Made by a program: the position numbers and the translations under genes
NCBI GenBank assembly: GCA_020216785.1
Contig: JAIWNO010000046.1
Coordinates: 1 to 10,000 of the forward strand
Direction: 5' to 3'
DNA length: 10,000 bases
From: Desulfomonile sp.
GTDB lineage: Bacteria; Desulfobacterota; Desulfomonilia; Desulfomonilales; Desulfomonilaceae
Shown here: piece by piece, positions 1 to 6,510 of the stretch
Layout of the letters: every line of letters begins with the position of its first letter
Position numbering within the stretch: the stretch's first letter is position 1
Notes under the pieces: generated by a model
The model's database searches: none
Told to the model about the DNA's origin: nothing
The model's input: only the letters and a program-made list of their open reading frames with translations

Positions 1-560
1 ACCGCCCACGGGATCGACAGGAGAATGAACGGCAGAATGAGCCGCATATTCACCGGCTTGTCGTTGTACGATTTCCAGAGGATGTAGCCGGGGATAAGGA
101 TGTTTAGGAACAGATACCCGTTCAGCACCACGATGTCCCAGCCCAGAAGCGATCGCGGGAGGTTCAAGATCCCCCATCCGGGAATGAGGTGCCAAATGCG
201 GTCGGGCCGGCCCAAGTCCGCGGTGACGAACATCATGCACATGAGGATTGCGCTGACCGCCAGCGCCTCGCCGACGATCACGATATCTTTGATCGGCCCG
301 AAATCGTACAGGTACGCGGGAATGATGAGCAGCACCGCGGCCGCAGCCACTCCGACCAGGAATGTGAAGTTGCCAATGTAAAAACCCCACGAAACGTAGC
401 TCGTCATGCCGGTTGCAATGAGCCCTACCCTGAGTTGGTGCGTATACGCGGTGACGCCCAATGCGGCGAGCACAAGCAGGAGTCCCACCCAGCCGTAATA
501 CACAGGAGGGCCGACAACCAATCGCCTGCCTGCCTGAACGATGAACCCGGATCTCTCCAT
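1..560 (-). CDS. NrfD/PsrC/DsrP-type quinone-reactive membrane subunit (partial, C-terminus cut by window edge)
   Basis: The frame is open from an ATG at 560 to the left edge, giving 186 complete codons. The visible part is strongly hydrophobic, with helices near residues 21-40, 60-83, 93-113, 140-163 and from about 172. The stretch SYVSWGFYIGNFTFLVG (residues 54-70), followed by small residues, is typical of the DsrP/HmcC/NrfD branch, and ADLGRPDR at 114-121 is the loop expected after the third helix. Family members have 8-10 helices and exchange electrons between menaquinone and a partner iron-sulfur subunit; that partner is the gene just upstream, 15 bases away. A GAGGAG ribosome site at about -12 supports the start. 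I infer that this subunit ties the operon to the quinone pool. The direction of electron flow cannot be read from the sequence. Family assignment is secure; the subfamily is less so because the C-terminal half is missing. Confidence 0.9.
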   Translation of the reverse strand, partial: MERSGFIVQAGRRLVVGPPVYYGWVGLLLVLAALGVTAYTHQLRVGLIATGMTSYVSWGFYIGNFTFLVGVAAAAVLLIIPAYLYDFGPIKDIVIVGEALAVSAILMCMMFVTADLGRPDRIWHLIPGWGILNLPRSLLGWDIVVLNGYLFLNILIPGYILWKSYNDKPVNMRLILPFILLSIPWA

Positions 561-575
561 GAAGTCGCTCACTCC

Positions 576-1508
576 TCACGTCGCGAAGAAGTAATAAAAC
601 TTCGGCTGCGTGTTCAGCTCTTCTTTGAGGCGGAATACGCGCTTTGTCTGAATAATGCGGTTGATTTCGCTATCGGGATCAAGCAGGTTGCCGAACTTTC
701 GCGCGCCTACCGGGCAAACTTCTACGCACATCGGGTACTTGCCCACTCGCACCCGCTGGATACAAAATGTGCACTTTTCGACAACATTTCGCATTCGGGG
801 CCGGTTGCCGAGGTAGTGTGTTACGGGGTTGATCTGGTCGATGGGGATTTTCGGGTCCGTATAGTTGAACCAACGCCCCATGTACGGACACGCAGCCATA
901 CAGTACCGGCACCCGATGCACCAGTTGTAGTCAACAACTACAATCCCGTCCGGTTCCGTCCATGTGGCCCGGACGGGGCACACCTTGGTGCAGGGCGCAT
1001 TCGCGCAGTGCTGGCACTGAACCGGCATGTAGTAATAGCCCTTTTCGGGGACCTCTTCCGGGTCGTAGTAGATCGTCGACTGTTCGAGGTCCATATTGCC
1101 GTCTTTGAACCTCAGCACCCGGATGTACTGGATCTGCGGGTCACGCGAGAGGTTGTTCTCCTGCACGCAGCCGTACACGCATTGCCGGCAGCCTATGCAC
1201 CGTTGGATGTCGAGCGCATACGCGAAAAGTGTCCCATCGATCGGCGCTTCAGTCCCGACTACGAAGTCCATGCCGTACTTCGCCCGATATTCGGCCTTGA
1301 GGCGCTCGACCGTCTGCTGAACCTCTTCTTTGGTCAATCGTGTAAATTGCTGCTGGAAGAACTCCTGCCACGAACATGACGCAAGCATGGTTGCGCCGAC
1401 CAGACCGGCCATTCCCGCAAGAAATCCGCGCCTGCCCGTACCCGCTTCCTCCGCGTCGGGCGCTTTATCCGTCCGTTCGTCGATAGGGTTGTCGTCTCGA
1501 TCGCTCAT
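576..1508 (-). CDS. Tat-exported four-cluster [4Fe-4S] protein, NrfC/PsrB/DsrO type
   Basis: This 310-residue protein should carry electrons between the NrfD-like subunit and the cytochromes. It has four cysteine quartets: C104/107/110/114, C165/168/173/177, C197/200/203/207 and C246/249/261/265, the standard layout of the NrfC/PsrB/DsrO electron-transfer subunits. The N-terminus has a twin-arginine signal (GRRGFLAG, R26-R27) and a hydrophobic stretch ending in LASC45, which also fits a lipobox, so the mature protein may be a lipoprotein on the outer face of the cytoplasmic membrane. Residues 55-80 look like a charged helical linker. I chose ATG at 1508; a TTG at 1517 would add three residues and cannot be excluded. 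The start lies 12 bases after the tetraheme cytochrome stop, and the stop is 15 bases before the NrfD-like gene, so the genes are almost certainly co-transcribed. No molybdopterin catalytic subunit is visible; the HAO-type cytochrome appears to take that place. Confidence 0.93.
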   Translation of the reverse strand: MSDRDDNPIDERTDKAPDAEEAGTGRRGFLAGMAGLVGATMLASCSWQEFFQQQFTRLTKEEVQQTVERLKAEYRAKYGMDFVVGTEAPIDGTLFAYALDIQRCIGCRQCVYGCVQENNLSRDPQIQYIRVLRFKDGNMDLEQSTIYYDPEEVPEKGYYYMPVQCQHCANAPCTKVCPVRATWTEPDGIVVVDYNWCIGCRYCMAACPYMGRWFNYTDPKIPIDQINPVTHYLGNRPRMRNVVEKCTFCIQRVRVGKYPMCVEVCPVGARKFGNLLDPDSEINRIIQTKRVFRLKEELNTQPKFYYFFAT

Positions 1509-1520
1509 GATATCCAACTT

Positions 1521-2288
1521 TCAGTGCGAGCCCGCTTTTCGCGCAGTTTCTTTGGGTGTCCAGGGCTTTTGCGGCGGCGGCATAGGCTCGATCGGCTTGT
1601 ACCTTGGTGTGTGCGGATTGTGGCAGGTCACGCACAGGAAGTAAGTCTTTTCGCCGTTCCAGTAGCCTCCCCGTTTACCGTGGATCCCGTTTCGCCAGTC
1701 ACGGAACTTGGTGCCGTGGCATTTTCCGCACAACAGGTACGACTGCTCGAAGGGGATGAGTCTCCCGTCACTGAGCGGCAAAAGATAATTGCGGTTGTCC
1801 GGATGGTGGCAATCGAGGCACCAGACCCGAACTCCTCCGTGGTTGACCAGGATATTGCGGTGGACCAGCAAATCCTCCCGGCGCTGAGGATTCACCGGGA
1901 AGTCCTTTTCCGGTCCGTGGCAGGCACGGCACGGTGTAATGGTCTTCGGAAGCGGCTTCAGCGGCACCGGGAATTCCTTGCCCGCGTCCGCGGTTGGAGC
2001 TTCAGGCGACACCTCCACTGGTTGTTCGGTTTGCGCGCGGGCGGGGCCAGGACCAAAACTCCAGACAAACCAACCCAGCGTCGCTGCACCGACAATGACC
2101 AACGCAGCAATCCCTAAGTGTCCGGCTTGATAAGTTCGGTCACGTATGTTGCCTGTTGGAGATTGCTTCGTCGCTCCGCTCCTCGCAATGACAGGTTCGG
2201 ACTTGTCGTTGCGAGCGAAGCGAAGCAATCTCCTCCGACCAGGATATGTAACCATGTTCAAAAAATGGCGTACCAGGAATCGCTTCAT
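1521..2288 (-). CDS. Membrane-anchored tetraheme c-type cytochrome
   Basis: The 255-residue product has four CXXCH heme sites: C120-H124 (CRACH), C157-H161 (CLDCH), C187-H191 (CGKCH) and C219-H223 (CVTCH). One hydrophobic segment at about 56-78 should anchor it with the heme domain outside, followed by a Pro/Glu-rich linker to about residue 117. The likely role is electron transfer between the iron-sulfur/NrfD module and the octaheme cytochrome encoded 36 bases upstream. I do not recognise a closer named family; NapC/NrfH is unlikely from the heme spacing and linker. Residues 19-44 are encoded by a palindromic repeat (2158-2233). No ATG, GTG or TTG lies between that repeat and the membrane segment, so translation must pass through it. 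Removing it leaves a plausible basic N-terminus joined to the anchor. The start at 2288 has an AGGG-type site about 8 bases upstream; the ATG at 2255 (residue 12) is an alternative. Confidence 0.88.
   Translation of the reverse strand: MKRFLVRHFLNMVTYPGRRRLLRFARNDKSEPVIARSGATKQSPTGNIRDRTYQAGHLGIAALVIVGAATLGWFVWSFGPGPARAQTEQPVEVSPEAPTADAGKEFPVPLKPLPKTITPCRACHGPEKDFPVNPQRREDLLVHRNILVNHGGVRVWCLDCHHPDNRNYLLPLSDGRLIPFEQSYLLCGKCHGTKFRDWRNGIHGKRGGYWNGEKTYFLCVTCHNPHTPRYKPIEPMPPPQKPWTPKETARKAGSH
2158..2233. repeat. 76-bp palindromic repeat element inserted in a coding sequence
   Basis: The outer arms are inverted copies: GGAGATTGCTTCG at 2158-2170 and its exact complement at 2221-2233. The inner arms continue with similar but imperfect pairing (CTCGCAATGACA against CTCGCAACGACA) around a short loop near 2192-2205. 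I recognise the type from many bacterial genomes, where its translation in spurious open frames gives strings such as RFARNDK and IARSGATKQS. Here it lies within the tetraheme cytochrome gene and is translated as residues 19-44. I see no second copy in this window. Whether it is mobilised by a transposase in trans is unknown. Confidence 0.85.
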
Positions 2289-2324
2289 GAGTCGGCCCTT
2301 GTGGATGAGATGGATACGAGCAGG

Positions 2325-3686
2325 CTATTTGGCCTCTTTGCCGCCGTACCGATCTTGATAGAATTTCTGGAGCCGCTCCAGCTGTTCCTTGCTCATGCCT
2401 TCCTTGTACCAACGATGGAGCGGGTCCTTGAACACGAGTTCGTTCAATATGGGCGCCGCAGCTTCTTTGCCGCCCATGACGCGCTCCACCTCGGGAATGA
2501 AATACAGGTAGAAATGCTTGGCGACCTCGTACATCCCATGCCACCACGTGTAGTCCGGTCCCATCATGGATGCGCCGTGACGGCCCCGGCGGCCTTCGTG
2601 GTGCCATAGCTCGTAGTAGATCCAATCCAGCTTGTCGTCGAAATCCGCCGGCGTGAGCTTACCCATATCGATGAGCTTCTGACGGACATTAGTGGCCGGG
2701 ATCGCAAATTTGTCGTTGTAAAGGGTGACCAGTTCGTCAAACTGGGCGTAGAAGTTGTCCACCATGAAGTCGCTGTGACACTGGCGGCACACGTCCTTCA
2801 TGTTTTCCCGTTTCTGCTTCCACCTTTCGAGTTTTTTGGAAATTGGCGGCCTGAGCGTCCAGGAGATACGCTCCCCCACGTCGTGGGTCTTGCCCTGGTT
2901 CGGGGTGGCGGAGATGTGGCAGGTCGCGCAGGTTGCTGTGTCCTGATAATCCACGCCAACAACCCATTCGCCCTTATCCATGTTCATCTTGTCCCGAAAC
3001 GCTTGATACAAGATACCGTGCTTGGACTCGGTATACACTTCCATCTGAGGATGATCGGGTCCTAAATGACACTTGCCGCACGCATCGGGGCGTCTGGCCT
3101 GTTCTTTGGAGAAGCGATGCCGAGTGTGGCACGCGGAGCAGCTCCCCTTGCTCCCGTCAGGGTTGATACGCCCGATGCCGGTATTTGGCCACGTGGAGGG
3201 GTCGAGCTTTCCGTCCTTGAGAACCTTGATATTGGAGCCGTGGCACTGGCGGCAACCCGTCTTTTCACACGCGGGGCCTCCGACGACCGTGCCGAGATAG
3301 TTGTCCAGAGAGTTGAGAATGTCCGCGCCCTTGGCGTGATGCGACGCCTGCTGCTGATCAAACTGCTCCTTGTGGCATCGGGAGCAGTCCTTGGGCGAGA
3401 CGAGCGTGGCGATCCAGAAGCCTCTATGGTCGTACCCGTCGGGATCGCCCGGCGTAGTGTCGGTCTTCTTCTCTGCTTTGTGGCAGTCGTAGCAGTTCAC
3501 TCCCGCCTGTCCCATCTTGCCCGAGCGCCACAGCTTGAACAGACCGGGTGTCTTCAATTCGTGGCACTTGATACAGACCTGCCCCTCGGGCGCTCCATAG
3601 AGCTTGGGGTCCACTTTGGATGCAGCGTGGACCGTGCCCACGGCCGCAACGACCCCTAGCGCGATGAGGATGAGGATCCTTCTCAT
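2325..3686 (-). CDS. Octaheme c-type cytochrome, hydroxylamine oxidoreductase (HAO) family
   Basis: The 453-residue protein starts with a signal peptide (hydrophobic 4-17, likely cleavage near AHA at 19-22). It carries eight CXXCH sites at C38, C65, C101, C145, C183, C203, C253 and C300. The fourth sits in GGPACEKTGCRQCHG (136-150), the setting of the catalytic heme in HAO. The C-terminal region has the HAO hallmark: WHHEGRRGRHGAS (361-373), then MMGPDYTWWHG (374-384). HAO oxidises hydroxylamine using a P460 heme cross-linked to a tyrosine; relatives without it act as nitrite or hydroxylamine reductases. Tyr379 is the candidate cross-link residue, but this needs an alignment. At 453 residues it is clearly shorter than ammonia-oxidiser HAO (about 550-570), and no C-terminal membrane anchor is seen. 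An AGGGAG site precedes the ATG. It is the first gene of the operon with the tetraheme, iron-sulfur and NrfD-like genes, suggesting quinone-linked hydroxylamine, nitrite or NO chemistry in the periplasm. The direction is not determined. Confidence 0.92.
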   Translation of the reverse strand: MRRILILIALGVVAAVGTVHAASKVDPKLYGAPEGQVCIKCHELKTPGLFKLWRSGKMGQAGVNCYDCHKAEKKTDTTPGDPDGYDHRGFWIATLVSPKDCSRCHKEQFDQQQASHHAKGADILNSLDNYLGTVVGGPACEKTGCRQCHGSNIKVLKDGKLDPSTWPNTGIGRINPDGSKGSCSACHTRHRFSKEQARRPDACGKCHLGPDHPQMEVYTESKHGILYQAFRDKMNMDKGEWVVGVDYQDTATCATCHISATPNQGKTHDVGERISWTLRPPISKKLERWKQKRENMKDVCRQCHSDFMVDNFYAQFDELVTLYNDKFAIPATNVRQKLIDMGKLTPADFDDKLDWIYYELWHHEGRRGRHGASMMGPDYTWWHGMYEVAKHFYLYFIPEVERVMGGKEAAAPILNELVFKDPLHRWYKEGMSKEQLERLQKFYQDRYGGKEAK

Positions 3687-3791
3687 GGTACACTCCCTGT
3701 CTCCATATGAATTCCGTTAAAAAGCCTGAATAATGCAGCCTTTGGACTAATGTGCGCTCACGGATGGCACATCGGCAGCGATCAAAATCCT

Positions 3792-3832
3792 CCTCCCCCC
3801 TTTACAGGAGGGAAAAGAGGGCTTGTCCCTCT
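3792..3832. repeat. Two adjacent inverted repeats, intergenic
   Basis: CCTCC at 3792-3796 pairs with GGAGG at 3807-3811. AGAGGG at 3816-3821 then pairs with CCCTCT at 3827-3832 around a 5-base loop. No T-run follows on either strand, so a terminator role is not supported. It resembles the purine/pyrimidine-biased palindromes scattered between genes in many environmental genomes. Confidence 0.4.
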
Positions 3833-3886
3833 ACGCAAGGATGTCACCTGAGAGGACCTCGCGTTCAAGATGATACAATGCAGCTT

Positions 3887-3942
3887 TAGGGGCGCACTTG
3901 CGTGTGTGCCCAATACGGGCAGACACGCGGTTTGTCCCTACA
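3887..3942. repeat. Two-hairpin intergenic element of the TAGGGGC...CCCTA type
   Basis: The element opens with TAGGGGCGCAC and closes with GTCCCTACA. GGGCGCAC pairs with GTGTGCCC (one mismatch) to form the first hairpin. After a 5-base spacer, GGGCAGAC pairs imperfectly with GTTTGTCCC to form the second. The same order of outer TAGGGG/CCTAC-like ends and two internal hairpins is seen at 6812-6870, so the two are probably diverged members of one family. Confidence 0.5.
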
Positions 3943-4571
3943 TCGGCTGCGTAAATACCATCGCCGTGAACGCAAGCCCGTTCCCGTTCACCCTTTCCTG
4001 AAGAGAGGACAGGCGGCTTTCGTGTACACTGAATCCGGGTTCTGCGAATCATGCCGTTGTCATCCGTATGATACAGATAGACATCACAGAATGCGGATCG
4101 ACCTGTGTTGATTCTGTGGTCCTGGTTGCAATTGTGACCCATTCAGTAATACGGGTCAGAGCCAATACTAATAAGCCGTCAGACGAGCGGCATCAGTCGC
4201 ATCGCCGGGACGGCACCGTTTCCTCCGAGCCGGACCCTACCTGTCCGGGCTACCAAACAGTAGACGCTCGGCACTCCACATTCGCATCTATTCTTGCTAT
4301 GTTGCATAGAAAACCTCCCGTCGTGCTCTACGTTCGGGAAGTCGGCGGAAGAAAAACGGGAATAGCTCGGGACCGACAGTACACAAATTTGTCGGGCAAG
4401 TCAAAAAGAAAGTGGAAAAAATCGTAACGGCTCACCAGTGCGGGGCACTTTCAGGGGCCTTACCGTCAACGCCGGCTCAATGCCTTCTTTGCGAACAGGG
4501 ATTGTTCTTCCTTACCACAGCCCATGCCTCCGCCTGTCAATCCGTCCCGCGTAAATGGACTTTGCCTCTCA

Positions 4572-4588
4572 TGCGGCTGCGGGCCGCA
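4572..4588 (-). terminator. Hairpin downstream of the ECF ATPase gene, weak terminator candidate
   Basis: TGCGGC at 4572-4577 pairs perfectly with GCCGCA at 4583-4588 around a 5-base loop. It starts about 25 bases beyond the ATPase stop codon, where a terminator would be expected. No U-tract follows on the minus strand, so intrinsic termination is doubtful. Confidence 0.2.
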
Positions 4589-4613
4589 ATGCAGCGGAGG
4601 GACGCCGCATGTA

Positions 4614-5294
4614 TCACCCGCTCGATACAGACTGCCAGGACGAGGCCGGCGGATCGAGTTCCTGCAACCGCCCCTCTCGGAGGGCCACCAACCTGGCGGT
4701 GGTGCGGATAAGGAAGTCCCTGTCGTGCGATATCACCATGTAGCTGAGGTTCGACTCGGTAAGAATATCCACGAGCCGCCCGGTGGTCTCTTCATCGAGT
4801 CCTGTGGTGGGTTCGTCAAGGATGAGAGCTTCCGGTTCCATGGCGAGAACCGTTGCGAGCGACACAAGGCGTTTCTCGCCGCCGGAGAGCTGATGCGTGA
4901 CTCGGTTTTCATAGCCCTTGAGTCGCAACGACTCCAGGGTGCAAGAAACGATACGCCGGACCTCTTCGGGAGTTTTGTCGAGATTCAGTGGGCCGAACGC
5001 CACATCCTCAAGAACAGTTGGGCAGAATAGCTGGTCATCCGGATCTTGAAAGAGGAAACCGATGCGTCGGCGCACCTCGTGGAAATCCGCGTCAACGCGC
5101 CGTGTTCGGCCGAATATTTCTACTTCCCCACATTCAGGAGTGAGCAAACCCATGATAATGAGCGCCAGGGTGGTCTTTCCGGATCCGTTTGGGCCCACCA
5201 CTCCGATCCGGTCTCCGCGCTCCATAGAGAAGTCAATCCCCTTGAGCACGTAGCGGGAATTGTACCGGAAACTCAGGTTCTTCAGATGTATCAT
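4614..5294 (-). CDS. cbiO: Energy-coupling factor (ECF) transporter ATP-binding protein, CbiO family
   Basis: The 226-residue protein is a complete ABC ATPase. Walker A is GPNGSGKTT (34-42), the Q-loop is FLFQDPDDQLF (80-90), the signature is LSGGE (136-140), Walker B is ALILDEP (156-162) with catalytic Glu161, and the switch His is H190. The Q-loop with DPDDQLF is characteristic of CbiO/EcfA ATPases, which power uptake through a T component. I chose the ATG at 5294 because homology begins there (MIHLKNLSFRY) and because the ATGA overlap with the upstream cbiQ stop shares one base, a sign of translational coupling. The frame stays open to an ATG at 5408, but that region is the cbiQ C-terminus read in another frame. 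It is shorter than most CbiO proteins (about 240-280) because the C-terminal extension is small. The symbol names the family only; the cobalt/nickel specificity is not shown. Confidence 0.95.
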   Translation of the reverse strand: MIHLKNLSFRYNSRYVLKGIDFSMERGDRIGVVGPNGSGKTTLALIIMGLLTPECGEVEIFGRTRRVDADFHEVRRRIGFLFQDPDDQLFCPTVLEDVAFGPLNLDKTPEEVRRIVSCTLESLRLKGYENRVTHQLSGGEKRLVSLATVLAMEPEALILDEPTTGLDEETTGRLVDILTESNLSYMVISHDRDFLIRTTARLVALREGRLQELDPPASSWQSVSSG

Positions 5295-6034
5295 CAGAGA
5301 ACCAGCAACAAGACTGAGAGTGCAGCGCCGGACGCGGCGGCCAGGTAGTCGCTGCCCTTCATGGCGGGTTGATGCAGAAGATAGAACTTCCCCTTGAAGC
5401 CGCGGCATTTCATTGCCGACGCAATTCTGCCCGCCCTCTCGAAGCTCCGGACGAGGAGCATTCCCACGAGATACGCATATGAGCGATAAGTGTGGACATT
5501 TGTTCTCGGCCGAAATGATCGCACTTTCATAGCAGTCACCAGCCGATGGTACTCCTCGTGGACCACATGCACGTACCGGTAGCAGAAAAAAAAGAGGTGC
5601 GTCAGCTTGTCCGGCAGCCCCATCGAACTGAGCGCGCTCATTAGACTGAACACCGACGAAGTTCCTAAAAACGTGATGACCGCAAGCACGATAGCATTTG
5701 ACTTAAAGGTGAGGAGAAGCGCGAGCATCAACCCGTCGCGTGTCGCGCTTACCGGACCGAAAGAAGCCAAGACTTCACCTGGATGGGTGAACGGAAGAAA
5801 GAACCAAAGAAAGAGAATGAACCCATTGACCGCCGCCAGTCGCTTGAGCATCTCCCACAGCGGCGCCCGCGCCGCAATAAACACCGCGGTCGGCAGCATC
5901 ACCGCGGCCGCGGCCGCGAAGATCGACTGCTCGAGCGCCACCACCAAGGAGAACACGGCTGTGATCGTGATCTTAACCCGCGGGTCCAACCGATGAAGGA
6001 ACGAATCACCCTCTGAGAATTCGTCGATGGTCAT
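5294..6034 (-). CDS. cbiQ: ECF transporter transmembrane (T) component, CbiQ family
   Basis: The 246-residue integral membrane protein couples ATP hydrolysis by the CbiO-type partner to a substrate-binding S component. It has the CbiQ N-terminal signature HRLDPRVKI (14-22), hydrophobic helices near 22-56, 67-83, 101-124 and 230-246, and the two short Ala-Arg-Gly-type coupling motifs in the long cytoplasmic region: AMKVRS (168-173) and AMKCRG (207-212). The first has Ser where Gly is usual. The stop overlaps the start of the ATPase gene by one base. The ATG at 6034 has only a weak ribosome site (GTAAG), but a strong sigma70-like promoter lies about 60 bases upstream. No CbiM, CbiN, BioY or other S component is encoded in the window, so the substrate is unknown; Co/Ni is only the commonest choice for this family. 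Confidence 0.93.
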   Translation of the reverse strand: MTIDEFSEGDSFLHRLDPRVKITITAVFSLVVALEQSIFAAAAAVMLPTAVFIAARAPLWEMLKRLAAVNGFILFLWFFLPFTHPGEVLASFGPVSATRDGLMLALLLTFKSNAIVLAVITFLGTSSVFSLMSALSSMGLPDKLTHLFFFCYRYVHVVHEEYHRLVTAMKVRSFRPRTNVHTYRSYAYLVGMLLVRSFERAGRIASAMKCRGFKGKFYLLHQPAMKGSDYLAAASGAALSVLLLVL

Positions 6035-6095
6035 AGCTTACATGAAGTGTATATGCTCATCGCTGATTTGTGCTTGGATCATGCCACGTTTTTGC

Positions 6096-6124
6096 AAAAT
6101 ACACACAACTCGACGCGGTGTCAA
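6096..6124 (-). promoter_or_regulatory. Sigma70-like promoter of the cbiQ-cbiO operon
   Basis: On the minus strand a perfect -35 box TTGACA (6119-6124) is followed after exactly 17 bases by TATTTT (6096-6101). Transcription would start near 6089, giving a leader of about 55 bases before the cbiQ ATG. I see no riboswitch in this short leader, although cobalamin control is common for Co transporters. Confidence 0.6.
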
Positions 6125-6162
6125 GCTCGACCTCTCAGGCCGACGCTGCGAATCATTAACAC

Positions 6163-6176
6163 GGGCCAGAAGGCCC
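6163..6176. other. Short GC hairpin between the hypothetical gene and the cbiQ promoter
   Basis: GGGCC and GGCCC pair around a 4-base loop, about 60 bases beyond the stop of the short gene at 6235-6510. No T-run follows, so it is at best a weak termination signal separating the two transcription units. Confidence 0.2.
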
Positions 6177-6234
6177 TTGGCAGCCGAGGTGGAGACTTAC
6201 AGGGTCCAAGCGGAATATGGGGTAGGAAGCGACG

Positions 6235-6510
6235 TCACAATTGCAAAGAGTCGGGGTCTGATCCGTCGCCCTTCAGAAAGGGCAAAAGCCAGGTCGGAGG
6301 TTTGTTTTCGTCGTCGGCAGCTCCGAACTTGAATTGCCACTGAAGGAAGGAAAACGCCGCGTCGTCAATGTCTTCCGGGATGGCTTCTTCCGGTACTTTG
6401 CAAGCGGTGGCCATGATCCTGATAGGGTGGCCCATGTCCCAGTCGTCTTTAAGGGCCCGCACGAGGCATCCCGTTTGAACCGCCCACAGGAATTGATCTT
6501 TTCTGGACAT
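6235..6510 (-). CDS. Short hypothetical protein (91 residues)
   Basis: I do not assign a function. The product begins MSRKDQFLWAVQTGCLV and has one likely helix at 4-20, a central acidic segment with AIPEDIDDAAFSFLQW (43-58), and a charged, Pro-containing C-terminus. There is no signal peptide, membrane helix or metal motif. The start at 6510 is chosen because GGAGGAG lies just upstream at good spacing; the open frame extends to 6555 but has no ribosome site there. Small soluble proteins opening with a [K/R]-D-[Q/E]-F-L-W motif occur as unannotated single-copy genes in many Proteobacteria, as far as I recall. A possible TTGACG -35 box at 6647-6652 is not matched by a convincing -10. It stands alone, so context gives no role. 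Confidence 0.65.
   Translation of the reverse strand: MSRKDQFLWAVQTGCLVRALKDDWDMGHPIRIMATACKVPEEAIPEDIDDAAFSFLQWQFKFGAADDENKPPTWLLPFLKGDGSDPDSLQL

Larger units (their letters stand above)
3687..4613. other. 927-bp gap without a convincing gene, between the HAO operon and the ECF genes
   Basis: Open frames exist on both strands but none has a family signature, a ribosome site or a sensible composition. The leader and promoter of the HAO operon must lie at the low-coordinate end; apart from the AGGGAG ribosome site I cannot identify a clear -35/-10 pair. The stretch holds the hairpin elements at 3792-3832 and 3887-3942, a 6-bp inverted repeat (TGACCC/GGGTCA) at 4135-4158, and a hairpin at 4572-4588 behind the ATPase gene. 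The segment from about 4160 to 4560 shows nothing I can name. Confidence 0.6.

Noticed and set aside
189..1379. Long plus-strand open frame of 396 codons
   Set aside because: It is antisense to the NrfD-like and iron-sulfur genes, has no family features, and the minus-strand frames carry all cysteine and membrane motifs.
2118..2625. Open frames on both strands across the palindromic repeat
   Set aside because: They read the repeat and the C-terminus of the octaheme gene in wrong frames; strings such as RSDEAIS are the usual translation artefacts of this repeat.
3765..3779. Sigma54-like site TGGCAC-N5-CAGC on the plus strand
   Set aside because: The -12 part is poor, and it points away from the HAO operon into the gene-free interval.
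3831..4427. Open frames of 69-119 codons on both strands in the gap between operons
   Set aside because: No ribosome sites, no recognisable domains, and odd composition; part covers the hairpin element at 3887-3942.
5295..5408. N-terminal extension of the ECF ATPase up to an ATG at 5408
   Set aside because: It overlaps the cbiQ C-terminus by over 100 bases; the ATGA overlap at 5294 and the start of ABC homology fix the shorter start.
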